Shown here in pieces: positions 1 through 8,970 of a DNA stretch of 64,000 nt. The notes beneath the pieces were generated by a model. That model made no database searches, was not told the origin of the DNA, and was given only the letters and a program-made list of their open reading frames with translations. This DNA comes from Granulicella mallensis (GTDB lineage Bacteria > Acidobacteriota > Terriglobia > Terriglobales > Acidobacteriaceae), in NCBI RefSeq assembly GCF_014203225.1, contig NZ_JACHIO010000003.1, forward strand, positions 186,001 through 250,000, read 5' to 3'. How positions within the stretch are numbered: the stretch's first letter is position 1; every line of letters starts with the position of its first letter. The position numbers and the translations under genes were made by a program.

Positions 1-862
1 TCAGTGCGCCGGTGGCGGCGGTTGTAGCGAGACTGGAAACGATACCCGTGCCGGCGTCGTGGCCGCCGACGTGGCCGGAGAAAATGGTCGCCGTCATCGC
101 CGGGATCTTGAGAAGGATGAAGCCATTGACGATCACCAAAAGGATGAGTACGGGCAGCTTCTCAACCATGGTTGCGGGATCTGTGAATCCGCTCATCATC
201 GCGTAGTAGTGAGCCAAGAGCTGAGAAAGAACGCTCAGAGTCGCGGCGGCGACGACTTTGTAGAAAGAGAACGCAAGGAAGGCCCTAAGCCAGCCCCAAA
301 AAAGAAATTCGAGCTTCTCGAATACAAGGAACGGAATGAAGATCGGCCCTAACAGCCCGACGATGGCGCTAGCCACCGCACCGTAGGCGATGATGACGGA
401 GATGAGAGCCGAAAGCCCGGCTAGAAGAACCTGGATCAACGCTAAGATGATCGCGTTATAGGGGTTCATAACGGTAGACATCATCCCCGGCCCTTGGCTC
501 GTTTCGGCCTGCTGCAAAGTGCTGAGAATGCTGTTCGCACTGTCCGTCCCGATCAGGTCAACAAGCTGCTGTGCCCCGCCGTTGATGAACCCCTTTAGCG
601 AATACCCAATACCGGGGATAGAGGAGTCATAAAACTTGACCATGACGTAAGCGAAGGTGATGAGCATGAAGAAGTTTAGGAACTTCGCCATGCTGAAGCC
701 TGGGCCGCCCTGAGCGGAGGCTAAAGCCTCCTGAACGCCAAACCAAACGAGCATAACCGTTGCCAAGGCAATGCAGATATGGACACCCATCGCGTCAATG
801 GAAGGGGCCATTGTGGACGTGAGCGAATTGCATGCTTGCGTGATCCAAAGAAAAATATCCAT
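1..862 (-). CDS. TrbL/VirB6-like T4SS inner-membrane protein (3' end beyond window)
   Basis: Read on the minus strand, an open frame of at least 287 codons starts at ATG 862 (GAGG about five bases upstream) and continues off the left edge with no stop. The product is a polytopic membrane protein: hydrophobic stretches lie at about residues 30-45, 60-80, 140-185 and 190-230, with a further segment (VLILLVIVNGFILL) near 255. It ends in the window in a Gly/Ala/Thr-rich stretch, as TrbL C-terminal regions do. TrbL/VirB6 proteins form the inner-membrane channel platform of conjugative secretion systems. It is the last visible gene of the leftward trb-like operon, 22 bases after trbJ, and trbJ followed by trbL matches the family's usual order. 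The family assignment rests on topology and position more than on a diagnostic motif. Confidence 0.8.
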   Translation of the reverse strand, partial: MDIFLWITQACNSLTSTMAPSIDAMGVHICIALATVMLVWFGVQEALASAQGGPGFSMAKFLNFFMLITFAYVMVKFYDSSIPGIGYSLKGFINGGAQQLVDLIGTDSANSILSTLQQAETSQGPGMMSTVMNPYNAIILALIQVLLAGLSALISVIIAYGAVASAIVGLLGPIFIPFLVFEKLEFLFWGWLRAFLAFSFYKVVAAATLSVLSQLLAHYYAMMSGFTDPATMVEKLPVLILLVIVNGFILLKIPAMTATIFSGHVGGHDAGTGIVSSLATTAATGAL

Positions 863-884
863 ATCCGCCTCGCTGTTCGGTGGG

Positions 885-1688
885 TTAGTAGCGCATTGCC
901 GCCGCTGCTCCGCTATAGGACGGGGCCGTTGTCATATAGCCCGTCTGGAAGTGATTAGCTTGCTGGAAGGTGGCTTTTAGTTGGTCCTGTTGCTGCTTCT
1001 GAGCCACGATTTGCTGCAGCGCATACGCCTGGCTGATCTGATTCGCTTCCTGTTGCGCCATGAGTTGCAGAATCAGTGCCTGATTGATTCGCTGGAGCGT
1101 TGCGAGTTCAGTGTGCTGCGCTGGGTCTGTTGACTGCGTGGCGGACTGCAAAGCATTGATGTCCGTCTGTCTTTGCTGAGCGTTCGCGCGAATCACTCCC
1201 AATGTCTGCATGTTGCTGGCAGTGACAGCGTCATTCAGGTCGGCGGTAGCACCCTGTGCCGCGATCTGTTGCTGGGAAGACAAGCTCACATTTCCATAAC
1301 CATTCAACTGCGTCGTGCGTGGAATGGAGGCCTGTTGATATGCATATTGGGTGCCGACGCCGTTGTTCGTGGAGTTCACCCATTGCTGGGAGTTTCCATA
1401 GGTATTCGCCGCTTGGTTGATCGCCATCCAATACGACGAAAAGGACATGAAGGGGCGATAGAGGCTGTCGGGAGACATCGCCATCTGATGGGCCAAGTTG
1501 TACGTCGAAATGGCGTTGTCTGCCAGTTTGACGGAGTTGGTGAAGATGTTCTGGCCTTGCTCGATCTGTTGCAGAGCGTGGGCAGACTGCGTTGGATCGA
1601 AAACCACTCCCGAACCGAACTGCGCTCGGGCAATGGTCGAACCTGAAATCGCGAGCAAGAGGGTGATTTTAAGACAAAACGGCTTCAT
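885..1688 (-). CDS. trbJ: TrbJ/VirB5-like conjugal transfer protein
   Basis: The 267-residue protein has a signal peptide (hydrophobic stretch followed by IARA|QFG). The mature N-terminus contains the V-V-F-D-P-T motif typical of P-type TrbJ proteins, and the rest is long, Gln/Ala-rich and predicted helical. TrbJ/VirB5 proteins are periplasmic minor pilus components. The ATG at 1688 is preceded by GAAGGAG at good spacing. It lies in the leftward operon after the small lipoprotein and before trbL. The high Gln content (runs such as QKQQQDQ) points to a coiled-coil or extended helical body. Confidence 0.85.
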   Translation of the reverse strand: MKPFCLKITLLLAISGSTIARAQFGSGVVFDPTQSAHALQQIEQGQNIFTNSVKLADNAISTYNLAHQMAMSPDSLYRPFMSFSSYWMAINQAANTYGNSQQWVNSTNNGVGTQYAYQQASIPRTTQLNGYGNVSLSSQQQIAAQGATADLNDAVTASNMQTLGVIRANAQQRQTDINALQSATQSTDPAQHTELATLQRINQALILQLMAQQEANQISQAYALQQIVAQKQQQDQLKATFQQANHFQTGYMTTAPSYSGAAAAMRY

Positions 1689-1739
1689 GTTTGCGTCTCC
1701 TTCGTAGATCGCATGGACGGTTTAGGTTGTGGTTAATAG

Positions 1740-2027
1740 CTACTGAGAAGCGGCTTGGAGCTGCTGCTGGAGAGCACCAGCTTTTTTCGCCTCCTGGTCG
1801 CACTTCTGCTGCTGCAAAGCTTCTTGTTTCGGGGTCGGTGCCTTCGCAGTCTTCCCGCTAAGAGCGGCGCTTGCTCCGCTCGTCATTGGCGATACGCAAT
1901 CGTCGACATATTGCTTGTGCGCCTGTTGGTACTGCTGCTGCAAAGCAGTCACGTCCACTTGCTTACCGTGGCAACCGGCTAGGGCAATGCACGACGCGAG
2001 AACAACTGTTGAAAGGAATGGCTTCAT
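1740..2027 (-). CDS. Small TrbK-like lipoprotein
   Basis: This 95-residue product begins with a lipoprotein signal and a clear lipobox (ALAGC, Cys at residue 19). The mature part is short, charged and Gln/Lys-rich, with several QQQ tracts and three later Cys residues. Start ATG 2027 follows AGGAGGAG. In IncP plasmids a small lipoprotein of this type (TrbK, entry exclusion) sits beside trbJ; here it sits between the virB10 gene and trbJ. The entry-exclusion role is inferred from position and lipobox only, because such proteins diverge too much in sequence to assign directly. It could also be a VirB7-like stabiliser of the outer-membrane core. Confidence 0.7.
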   Translation of the reverse strand: MKPFLSTVVLASCIALAGCHGKQVDVTALQQQYQQAHKQYVDDCVSPMTSGASAALSGKTAKAPTPKQEALQQQKCDQEAKKAGALQQQLQAASQ

Positions 2028-2035
2028 GACTCCTC

Positions 2036-3364
2036 CTAGAAGGATTGAGGTATTGCGTGGTTTTCGTATGCGGGCAGGAGCATATCCTGCGTGACGTAGA
2101 CCTTCACCCGATGGCCTTCGCGGATCGTAATGGTCGGAGGTATCTGCATGAAGCGGTCCAAGACGGACGTTGCTGACTGTGCGACGGATGCCGACGCACC
2201 ATTAGTGAACACCTCCGGGCCAGAAGCGGTCAAAGCACCACCACCCTGCGTAATCTCGGCGGCACCCGCGATTACTCCTAAAGCGATTGAAGCTCCGAAG
2301 ATTTGCAAATAGTGGTTGTTCACCTTGTCCTTAAGTCCTTCCTCACCAATCTGATCCAAGCCGTGAAATTGGTCTAAGTCCACGCTGTACCCATCCGGCA
2401 TAATCATCCGGTGAAAGACGACGGCCATACGCCGCTGCTGGCCGAAGCCGCTGCCACCTATCTTCTTCGCCTCTCCCAGCACGATCGTTCCGTCAGGAAT
2501 GAGAACGTGCTGGTGGTCATGCGAGTAAAGCGGATTAGAGACAAGCACCTTGACGGGACCAACCGCGTCGCCGTCTAGGCGGTTCATGAGAACCGTGTCT
2601 ACGGTCGTACCCTCATAAATGACATACGGCTGGCCGGAGGCAGCGTCGATATTCACTTCCGGGGCGCGTTTGGGAGCGGCTGCTGACTCTCCCTGCGATT
2701 TCGCACCCGCCTCCCGGGGTGCCATCAAATTGCTTTGCTGCGGGGCTGGGATGCCGCTTGACGGATTGGGCTGCTCTCCCCCTAGGCCGCGAGTTGATAT
2801 TGCGGTCTGGGCGAATACCAAATTGGAAGAGAATCGAGAGTCGTACGCCAACTCCCGTTCTTTGGCCTGAAGCTGTTGCGAAGCCTGTTGGGCCGCCGAT
2901 AGCTGTCCGCCTCCGTTGCCCTGAGCGTATCCGTATGCTGGCGGCTGTTGACACGGCTGCCCTGGTACACACGGGACGGGCTGGCCCGTAGTGCCATATC
3001 CCGCAACGGCTGCCCTCTGAGCGGGAGTAGCCATTTGCATCGCGGGATCTGTTGCTGCCGCAAGCTGCGCGTTATTCTGCTCGGCTTCTTTCTGTCGTTC
3101 GGCGGCAAGCTGTGTCTTGAGGTCTTGAATGTTGTTGTCGCTATTGTCCTGCACGACGGGCTGCGGGGGTTCATGCCGAGCCGCCGCTTCCTGTGCCGGC
3201 GTCTTCTTCCCGCGTGAGCTGAAAACGGCGGCGAGGATGACCAGTAGGGCCACGCCCAGATAGAGGAGCGGCTTCATATTCTTCTGCAGAACACCGCGCG
3301 GGTCAGTGGCCCATTTGCGAAGTGACGGCTCGGATTGCTGTGATGTGCTGACTGTCTCTGCCAT
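2036..3364 (-). CDS. trbI: VirB10/TrbI-like T4SS core channel protein
   Basis: The 442-residue protein has the VirB10 layout: a cytoplasmic N-terminus of about 30 residues, one transmembrane helix (about 32-49), a long Gln/Pro/Ala-rich periplasmic linker (about 60-240) and a C-terminal beta-barrel domain (about 245-442). The barrel domain contains the conserved stretch with YEGTTVDTVLMNRLDGD and the LIPDGTIVLGEAKKI region. VirB10 spans both membranes and, with VirB9, forms the outer-membrane pore and energy sensor. It lies 30 bases downstream of the virB9 gene and 8 bases before the lipoprotein gene. Length is normal for TrbI proteins. Confidence 0.92.
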   Translation of the reverse strand: MAETVSTSQQSEPSLRKWATDPRGVLQKNMKPLLYLGVALLVILAAVFSSRGKKTPAQEAAARHEPPQPVVQDNSDNNIQDLKTQLAAERQKEAEQNNAQLAAATDPAMQMATPAQRAAVAGYGTTGQPVPCVPGQPCQQPPAYGYAQGNGGGQLSAAQQASQQLQAKERELAYDSRFSSNLVFAQTAISTRGLGGEQPNPSSGIPAPQQSNLMAPREAGAKSQGESAAAPKRAPEVNIDAASGQPYVIYEGTTVDTVLMNRLDGDAVGPVKVLVSNPLYSHDHQHVLIPDGTIVLGEAKKIGGSGFGQQRRMAVVFHRMIMPDGYSVDLDQFHGLDQIGEEGLKDKVNNHYLQIFGASIALGVIAGAAEITQGGGALTASGPEVFTNGASASVAQSATSVLDRFMQIPPTITIREGHRVKVYVTQDMLLPAYENHAIPQSF

Positions 3365-3394
3365 GATGCTCTCTCCCTCTCCTGCGTGTTGGTA

Positions 3395-4162
3395 CTAGCC
3401 TTTGCGGGAAAACTCCATCTTCTGCTTGCCAAGTTCCACATAGCCGGAGTCCATCACCTTCGGAATGATGTAAGTTCCTTCCCGCAAGTCGTAGGAGATC
3501 AGGTTCGGCTTGCCGTCCTTCATCTCGTAAACGCTGAACTTCTCGGGAGCATTGGTCTTGATATAGGTGAACTTGTCGTCGTGATAAATCGACTGGATAT
3601 CGAAGGGCTTTTCATTCGCTTTGAAGTGGTAATCGAATGTGAGCTTGCTTTGATAGGCGCTCTTGTATTCGTCAACCGCCTGCCCAACGTGCGTTTGCAA
3701 TGCGGCGAGCTGTTGCTTCGACTGATCGAGTTGGGCGGCTGGAACGTATTGTGCCGGGCCGGATGATGCGACGATCGAAGATCGGTCAGCTGGCTGGACG
3801 AGCACTTTGAGGTCCGGTGGAACAGAGCCGTTGGAGACGTCCTGGAGCGTGAAGGAGTAGATATTTCCCTTGTCTGTGATGAGGTTCAGATTGGAGCTGA
3901 TACCGGCCTTGGCCGGATGTACGAAACAGAAGTTGCCGACAACATCCACTACCCAGAAGTCCTTGTCGCCCGTGGCCGCTTCCATGATCTTCTCGGTGGC
4001 GGGAATCTGGATCAAGGTCGTGTACTTGAGCTTGGCGCGGATAGGCACGATGTCCTGCGAGTGATACTGCACGATGCGAGCCGTTGCCTCCTGGGCGGAG
4101 AGCATGACGTTGGGAGAGAGAGCCAGAGCGATCCCGGCAAGTGCGATCAGTTTGCTGTTCAT
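3395..4162 (-). CDS. trbG: VirB9/TrbG-like T4SS outer-membrane-associated protein
   Basis: This 255-residue protein has a signal peptide (cleavage likely after MLSA). The following region contains hallmarks of the VirB9/CagX family: KYTTLIQIP, then GDKDFWVVDVVGN, then a stretch ending in SSNLNLITDKGNIYSFTL. VirB9 packs with VirB10 in the outer-membrane core complex. The gene starts only 11 bases after the virB4 stop, so no virB8/trbF gene lies between them, unlike the RP4 trb order. The C-terminus after about residue 140 is helical and then beta-rich and ends in a Lys-rich tail. Confidence 0.9.
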   Translation of the reverse strand: MNSKLIALAGIALALSPNVMLSAQEATARIVQYHSQDIVPIRAKLKYTTLIQIPATEKIMEAATGDKDFWVVDVVGNFCFVHPAKAGISSNLNLITDKGNIYSFTLQDVSNGSVPPDLKVLVQPADRSSIVASSGPAQYVPAAQLDQSKQQLAALQTHVGQAVDEYKSAYQSKLTFDYHFKANEKPFDIQSIYHDDKFTYIKTNAPEKFSVYEMKDGKPNLISYDLREGTYIIPKVMDSGYVELGKQKMEFSRKG

Positions 4163-4173
4163 GGTGATTCTCC

Positions 4174-6663
4174 TTAGCGGTTGGTTGTGGAGGAAACGGC
4201 CATTGTGCGTGGTCGAAATGGGTGGTCTTCTGCAAGCCTTCGTAAACCGTCGGCGATTCCATATCGCTCGAAGTATTCGCGCTTTCTGAGGTTGTCGCGG
4301 GCGTTGTTGGTCGCGGTCCAGTGGGAGACGGAATCCACGTTCAACTGCACCTTCTTACTGGACTGCGCCTTGCGTATGAGCATTTGTCCAGGAGGCACGA
4401 GACCAGCAATCAGTTCCAACTCCGTATCGTTCAGGTGGAACGCTTCGCGGTACAAATCGCGATCCATCTCAGGGTTTGCCAAGAAGATCTTCGTCGGGCA
4501 ACTTTCGGAGACAATCTGCAACATGCCGGACTCTTCAAGTTCCTTGATCGACTGAGTTGCCAGAATCATCGCTGCGTTGTGTTTGCGCCAAGTCTTCTGC
4601 GCTTGGACGATGTAGGTGCGTATTGTCTCGTTTTTAATGAAGAGCCAAGCCTCGTCTAACAAAAACATCTTGAAGGTGGCAAGCTTCTGAGGATTGGCGA
4701 TTTCGTTCGATGCCCGGTGAAGGACATAGAACAACAGCGGCTCCAGTACTTCAGGCGCATCGCCCCAGCCGGCGAAGTTGAACGTCTGGAAACTGCTGAA
4801 CGATAGGGTGTCTTCCGGGTTGTCGAAGACAAACCCGTATTGTCCTCCCTCCGTCCACCGATGCAGCCGTTCCTTCAACTCCCCGATGATGTTTACGAAG
4901 CTGGAGATTGTCCGCTGTCCCGGCTCCAGAACGTAGACCCGCTCGATGGCGTCCCAGAGCTTGCGCTCCTCTTTGAAGTCGAGGCGGTAACGCTGTTCGG
5001 TGCCCTCGATCAACACGCGAAAGAAACTGAAAAGAAACTGCAGATTCTCTTTGGTAGGGGCGAGTGAAAACGGATTGATCGTGAAGTCGCGCGTGTCCTG
5101 GCCGACGTTCAGATAAGAACCGCCGAAGATCGTCGTTAGCGATTGGAAGCTGCCACCGATATCGAAAATGAACGTGAGCGGCGCGTACTTCTGTGCGTTC
5201 TGCAAGAGAAAATTACAGAAATACGATTTGCCGCTCCCCGTCATGCCGAGAATCAGCGTGTGCGCCACTTCGCCGTTATGCAGATTGAGGAAGTACGGCG
5301 TGCTGTTCTCGGTTTCGAGGACAGCGAGATACTCTGTGCCGAGGTGAGCATTGCGTCTCTCACCCGGCAGTATCGTGAAAAGAAAACTGAGATCCGCATA
5401 GTTGCTGTTGAGCAGGTAAAGCTTGCGGAGGTTCAGAGCGTAGTTGCCTGGGACGGTGGCGAAGTAGGCGTTGAGTTGGTTGTAGGTCTCAGTGAAGAGA
5501 TTGCCGTCCGCGTTGGTGAAGACGCTGGTGAACTCTCCAGCGAGCTGATCTAAGGCCTGTTTCGAGGCTCCATGCAAAACAATTGAGAGTGAGAAATCGC
5601 CAAGCGACTGTCCATCGCCGAGGGCTCGAAGGCAATCCCCTAGATTCTCGATGTCTGCCTGTTTCGACTCATCAACCAGTACATCGCGCGGGTTTGTCTT
5701 GCTGGCGTCATTGCCGATCTGCGAGACGAAGCCGGTCTTCGACATATTGAAGTGACGGCGACGCTTGTTTACCTCTTTGCGGGCCTTGTCTGTCGGCAAT
5801 GGTGTCCACTCGGTGCAAACCATAAAGCTGGCCGGGATCTTCAGCAGCGAATCCAACACTAACGGCCTTGTCTCCGTGATGGCTTCCTTCATCGTGAGGA
5901 CACGAACGAAGTGCCCTCCGACGCGCAAGTGATCTCGTTCGGCCTCAATGTTCGAATTGACGACCTGATAGTCGAGGAATTGCGTGCTTTGCGGTTTGCC
6001 CGCAATCCGGCAATCGTCATAGTTGAGGAGGCGACGCAGGAAGGTGAGCTGCGACGCTTTGTCCAGAACTGAGATAGAAACGAAGTCTGCCAATTGCCGA
6101 TTGAACGCCTGCACTCTCTGGTCAAGCCGCGCAAGGTCGGCTTCGATTTGGGCTGTCAACAAAGTCTTCATGCTGTTGTTCGTGAACTGAGCGCGAAGTT
6201 CTTCGATGGCCCCGGCCGGATCGTGGAAGAAGCGGCCAATTGCCGCGCCAACACCACGTTTGGATCGCGCTCCCTCAAGCATCACGACATAGAAAATCTC
6301 GATCTCGTAAAGGTCTTCGCGCTTCGACTCAAAGAAGCGACGGCGCTGGTCGATCGCTGCTTCCACAACGGGGTCTTCATAGTTGGCGAATGGGATGTCT
6401 GGACGGTTCGATTTGAAGAGGTACTGATAGACGTGGAAACCGGCATCGAACGCTTTGAGCGCTGCCTCAAGACGCTTGACGGCGTATTCCTGCTCGACGC
6501 TATCGAGGCTTTCATAATCGACCCCCTGAATCTGCAGGACCATTCCCAGGTCTCCCGACTTGGTAAGAAACGTGGTGTCGTTCCAAAACCCGTAAAGGTT
6601 GATGTGGTCGTTGAGAGCGGCGCTCTCTTTCCATGGTTTGATGACTCGGTCTAGTCGCAACAT
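4174..6663 (-). CDS. trbE: VirB4/TrbE-like T4SS ATPase
   Basis: The 829-residue product is a full-length VirB4/TrbE/CagE-family ATPase, the energy-supplying motor of conjugative pilus assembly. A Walker A motif (GMTGSGKS) starts near residue 473 and a Walker B (FLLDEAW) lies near 670, followed by the sensor-like LATQS. The N-terminal half carries the CagE/TrbE region. The ATG overlaps the end of the virB3 gene, so the two are translationally coupled. The frame is intact throughout, suggesting that the secretion system is functional or was until recently. Confidence 0.95.
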   Translation of the reverse strand: MLRLDRVIKPWKESAALNDHINLYGFWNDTTFLTKSGDLGMVLQIQGVDYESLDSVEQEYAVKRLEAALKAFDAGFHVYQYLFKSNRPDIPFANYEDPVVEAAIDQRRRFFESKREDLYEIEIFYVVMLEGARSKRGVGAAIGRFFHDPAGAIEELRAQFTNNSMKTLLTAQIEADLARLDQRVQAFNRQLADFVSISVLDKASQLTFLRRLLNYDDCRIAGKPQSTQFLDYQVVNSNIEAERDHLRVGGHFVRVLTMKEAITETRPLVLDSLLKIPASFMVCTEWTPLPTDKARKEVNKRRRHFNMSKTGFVSQIGNDASKTNPRDVLVDESKQADIENLGDCLRALGDGQSLGDFSLSIVLHGASKQALDQLAGEFTSVFTNADGNLFTETYNQLNAYFATVPGNYALNLRKLYLLNSNYADLSFLFTILPGERRNAHLGTEYLAVLETENSTPYFLNLHNGEVAHTLILGMTGSGKSYFCNFLLQNAQKYAPLTFIFDIGGSFQSLTTIFGGSYLNVGQDTRDFTINPFSLAPTKENLQFLFSFFRVLIEGTEQRYRLDFKEERKLWDAIERVYVLEPGQRTISSFVNIIGELKERLHRWTEGGQYGFVFDNPEDTLSFSSFQTFNFAGWGDAPEVLEPLLFYVLHRASNEIANPQKLATFKMFLLDEAWLFIKNETIRTYIVQAQKTWRKHNAAMILATQSIKELEESGMLQIVSESCPTKIFLANPEMDRDLYREAFHLNDTELELIAGLVPPGQMLIRKAQSSKKVQLNVDSVSHWTATNNARDNLRKREYFERYGIADGLRRLAEDHPFRPRTMAVSSTTNR

Positions 6664-6965
6664 CAGCGGACCTCCACGCGGGGGACAAGCTGCTTTGCAG
6701 CGTCGTACCGCAACTTGTAACGCTCAGACTTGGCAAGAATGCGAAGGAAGGCCGGGTCGCTGCTCGTGACCCAATGGCCGAAGATGAAACCGGCGATGAA
6801 GACGCCTAGGCCGGCGAGGATGCTGTTGAAGAGATTGAATGCTCCGACTGCTCCGACACAGACGAAGTAAAAGAGAGTGCGTTCGACTCCGAGGTATGTA
6901 AGGGGCTTATGCAAGCTTTTGAATACGCGATTTGTGCGCCGCTTCCGGTTCGTTTGTTCCGACAT
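6663..6965 (-). CDS. trbD: VirB3/TrbD-like T4SS protein
   Basis: This 100-residue inner-membrane protein has the family's arrangement: a basic N-terminus, the segment FKSLHKPLTYLGVERTLF, a hydrophobic hairpin (about residues 32-66) and a charged cytoplasmic tail. VirB3 pairs with VirB4 and is sometimes fused to it. Here the two genes overlap at the stop/start junction, consistent with that partnership. Length is standard for the family. Confidence 0.9.
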   Translation of the reverse strand: MSEQTNRKRRTNRVFKSLHKPLTYLGVERTLFYFVCVGAVGAFNLFNSILAGLGVFIAGFIFGHWVTSSDPAFLRILAKSERYKLRYDAAKQLVPRVEVR

Positions 6966-7022
6966 AAGCCCCTCGCAAGGTGGAATGGATTGGTGGGTTG
7001 TGATTGGGGACGACGCCGTGGG

Positions 7023-7355
7023 TTACGCGCCCCAAAGCCAACTCAGGACGTTCGCCGCCATGACGGCAATGCCCGTACCGGCTGCGACACCGGCGAGAGC
7101 CTTCTTCGCTCCGGGTTCGCCATGAGCGAAGCCGTAGCCCCCGATCACGATTGCAATTAGGCTTGCCGCCTTTGCAATCGTCCCGGTGAAGAGGGTCTGG
7201 AGGTTGGTGAAACCGCTGTCGAATGGAGACGATTGTGCGTGTGCTGCGACGGGGAGTAGCAGCAACACGCCGATGAAGAGGAAACGAGACCGAACCCAAC
7301 TGCGGACGGACTGCACTGTTTGGCTGGGAATGACGATACGGATACGGCGGGACAT
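7023..7355 (-). CDS. trbC: VirB2/TrbC-like major pilin
   Basis: The start is taken as ATG 7355 because it follows a strong AGGAGGT site; an in-frame ATG 45 bases upstream lacks one. The 110-residue product has a long signal sequence (cleavage likely after AHA, about residue 40). A short mature pilin follows with two hydrophobic helices (about 58-78 and 84-108) separated by a small basic loop (EPGAKKA), the VirB2/TrbC pattern. It is the first gene of the leftward transfer operon, where the pilin gene is usually found. Confidence 0.88.
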   Translation of the reverse strand: MSRRIRIVIPSQTVQSVRSWVRSRFLFIGVLLLLPVAAHAQSSPFDSGFTNLQTLFTGTIAKAASLIAIVIGGYGFAHGEPGAKKALAGVAAGTGIAVMAANVLSWLWGA

Positions 7356-7478
7356 CGGCACCTCCTGCAACTGTGAATCAGTTGCGGTATGCCGAGACAT
7401 TAGGCGGAAGGATGCCCGCCGTCCAATTCATCTTTTAGATAGCGCCATCTCTCACGAAGATAGCTGCATTTACCTTCG

Positions 7479-8495
7479 TCAACTCGCCTCGAACAGTGAG
7501 AGGGAATGTCCATGTTTTGCTTTGACCGATTTCGGTTGCTTCTTGCCGTTAGAACTGGTCAAACTTTGCGGAAGCTGGGGAATCCAGATAGAGCCTAGAT
7601 CAATGGCTCTTTTTCTAAATTCTCGTAGAAGCATTGCCAAAGCTGGATGTTGTGAACTTGGCTTCAAAACGAGAGCGGTGTCGATCGTCCATTCCACGCC
7701 GTGTATCGGTCGCGTAGTAAGGCCGGGCATGAGTCTTGCCCCTTCGCGCACCAGCGCGTATCCCTGCTTCTCAAGCACGGTCCATTGAATATGCTCTCGA
7801 TTCATCGTTGGCTTCGTAAGGCGTGGCTCAATTCCCACTGATTTGAATAGTTCAAGGAGACGCGAGTAAGCGGCACGATGTGCTTTTTGATACTGGAAGA
7901 TACCTAACTTACCCGTCAGCAAGTGGGTAGGGATCGCCTCGTGAGCGGCAAGCGGATCGTCTGCCCTCATGCAAACGACAAGCGGCACTTTCTCGATAGT
8001 GCAGGTCATTAAGTCAGAGTTGTGTTCGATAGGGAGAGTTACTAGGGCGCCGTCTAGTTCACCGCTTCCCACTCTCGTCTCTAGGTCTTCGACCTCGTCT
8101 CCATCCGCAAGCACTTCGCAGTAAGGAAAAATTCGCCTTGTCGTGCTGATGATCGTGTCCAAGGTCTTCTTTTCAACGAGCGCGGAAAACCCAAGCTTCA
8201 GAGCCGTCATTTCTCCTGTTTTGAGGGTGTTTAACATGTCAACCACGTCTTCCCGGCCTTGGAGAAGATCTCTTCCATACGCCAAAAGAATTTCACCGTG
8301 TGGCGTGAGTGTCACACCGTCTCGCTCTCGATTCAGGAGCTCCACGTCGAACAACTCTTCAAGCTGTTTGATCTGAGTGCTGATGGCGGATTGTGTAATG
8401 TGTACTCGCGCTGCAGCGGCGGTGATCGTGCCTTCTTCAGCGATTGCCTGAAGATACTTCAGGTGACGGAATTCCAACTGGTCGTAGTCAATCAT
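7479..8495 (-). CDS. LysR-family transcriptional regulator
   Basis: This 338-residue protein has an N-terminal winged HTH of the LysR type (about residues 8-66: HLKYLQAIAEEGTITAAAARVHITQSAISTQIKQLEELFDVELL). A periplasmic-binding-protein-like effector domain follows (about 95-300). The C-terminal 35 residues are a Lys/Ser-rich extension beyond the usual length. It lies upstream of the transfer operon on the same strand and divergent from the HTH/XRE operon, so it may control either. The effector is unknown. Confidence 0.92.
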   Translation of the reverse strand: MIDYDQLEFRHLKYLQAIAEEGTITAAAARVHITQSAISTQIKQLEELFDVELLNRERDGVTLTPHGEILLAYGRDLLQGREDVVDMLNTLKTGEMTALKLGFSALVEKKTLDTIISTTRRIFPYCEVLADGDEVEDLETRVGSGELDGALVTLPIEHNSDLMTCTIEKVPLVVCMRADDPLAAHEAIPTHLLTGKLGIFQYQKAHRAAYSRLLELFKSVGIEPRLTKPTMNREHIQWTVLEKQGYALVREGARLMPGLTTRPIHGVEWTIDTALVLKPSSQHPALAMLLREFRKRAIDLGSIWIPQLPQSLTSSNGKKQPKSVKAKHGHSLSLFEAS

Positions 8496-8530
8496 GGTTG
8501 CCCCCGATTCTCAGCTTGCGGTGGACACTG

Positions 8531-8565
8531 CGTTGACAGGTCGTGCCGTAAATCCTGTGTCAACG
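8531..8565. promoter_or_regulatory. Inverted repeat, possible LysR binding site
   Basis: CGTTGACA (8531-8538) and its exact reverse complement TGTCAACG (8558-8565) are separated by 19 bases in the gap between the divergent lysR and HTH genes. LysR proteins usually bind dyads in such positions and autoregulate. The binding is inferred. Confidence 0.4.
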
Positions 8566-8690
8566 ATTTTCCACAAAAGGTACCTAGATCGTCAACCCAC
8601 GGTATCGCTTTCAGAGATGGCGACATTTTCAAAATGAATTGGACAATGCTTCGAACTCTCTTCATCATCCGGGTTATGAGGTGCAGTCAC

Positions 8691-8933
8691 ATGCAAGAAG
8701 AATTCGTCACCCAGAGAAAACCACCAGCCAAGGCAGAGGTCCCTAACAACCAACGGCTACTTGTCGGCAGAAGAGAAGCCGCTGATCTGCTCTCAATCAG
8801 CGCCCGTGCACTCGATTACCTTGTGGCCAACAAGCAACTCACGACGAGACGGATTGGGGCACGCGTCCTCATACCAGTCTCAGAACTTCAGCGATTCGCG
8901 CGAACGGATCATCCGGAGCGGCTAGCGAGTTGA
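8691..8933 (+). CDS. AlpA/excisionase-type helix-turn-helix protein
   Basis: This 80-residue protein contains an HTH_17/MerR-like fold (residues about 23-72): LVGRREAADLLSISARALDYLVANKQLTTRRIGARVLIPVSELQRF. The arrangement of helix, turn, recognition helix, wing (GARVLIPVSEL) is typical of AlpA/Xis-type excisionase domains. The ATG at 8691 has GAGGTG about seven bases upstream; an in-frame ATG at 8676 is possible. Such proteins act as recombination directionality factors or regulators in integrative elements. No integrase gene is visible in the window, so the excisionase role is inferred. Confidence 0.75.
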   Translation: MQEEFVTQRKPPAKAEVPNNQRLLVGRREAADLLSISARALDYLVANKQLTTRRIGARVLIPVSELQRFARTDHPERLAS

Positions 8934-8970
8934 TTTTGCTAAACGACTCGGCCTCCCAGTATTCCGGAAG

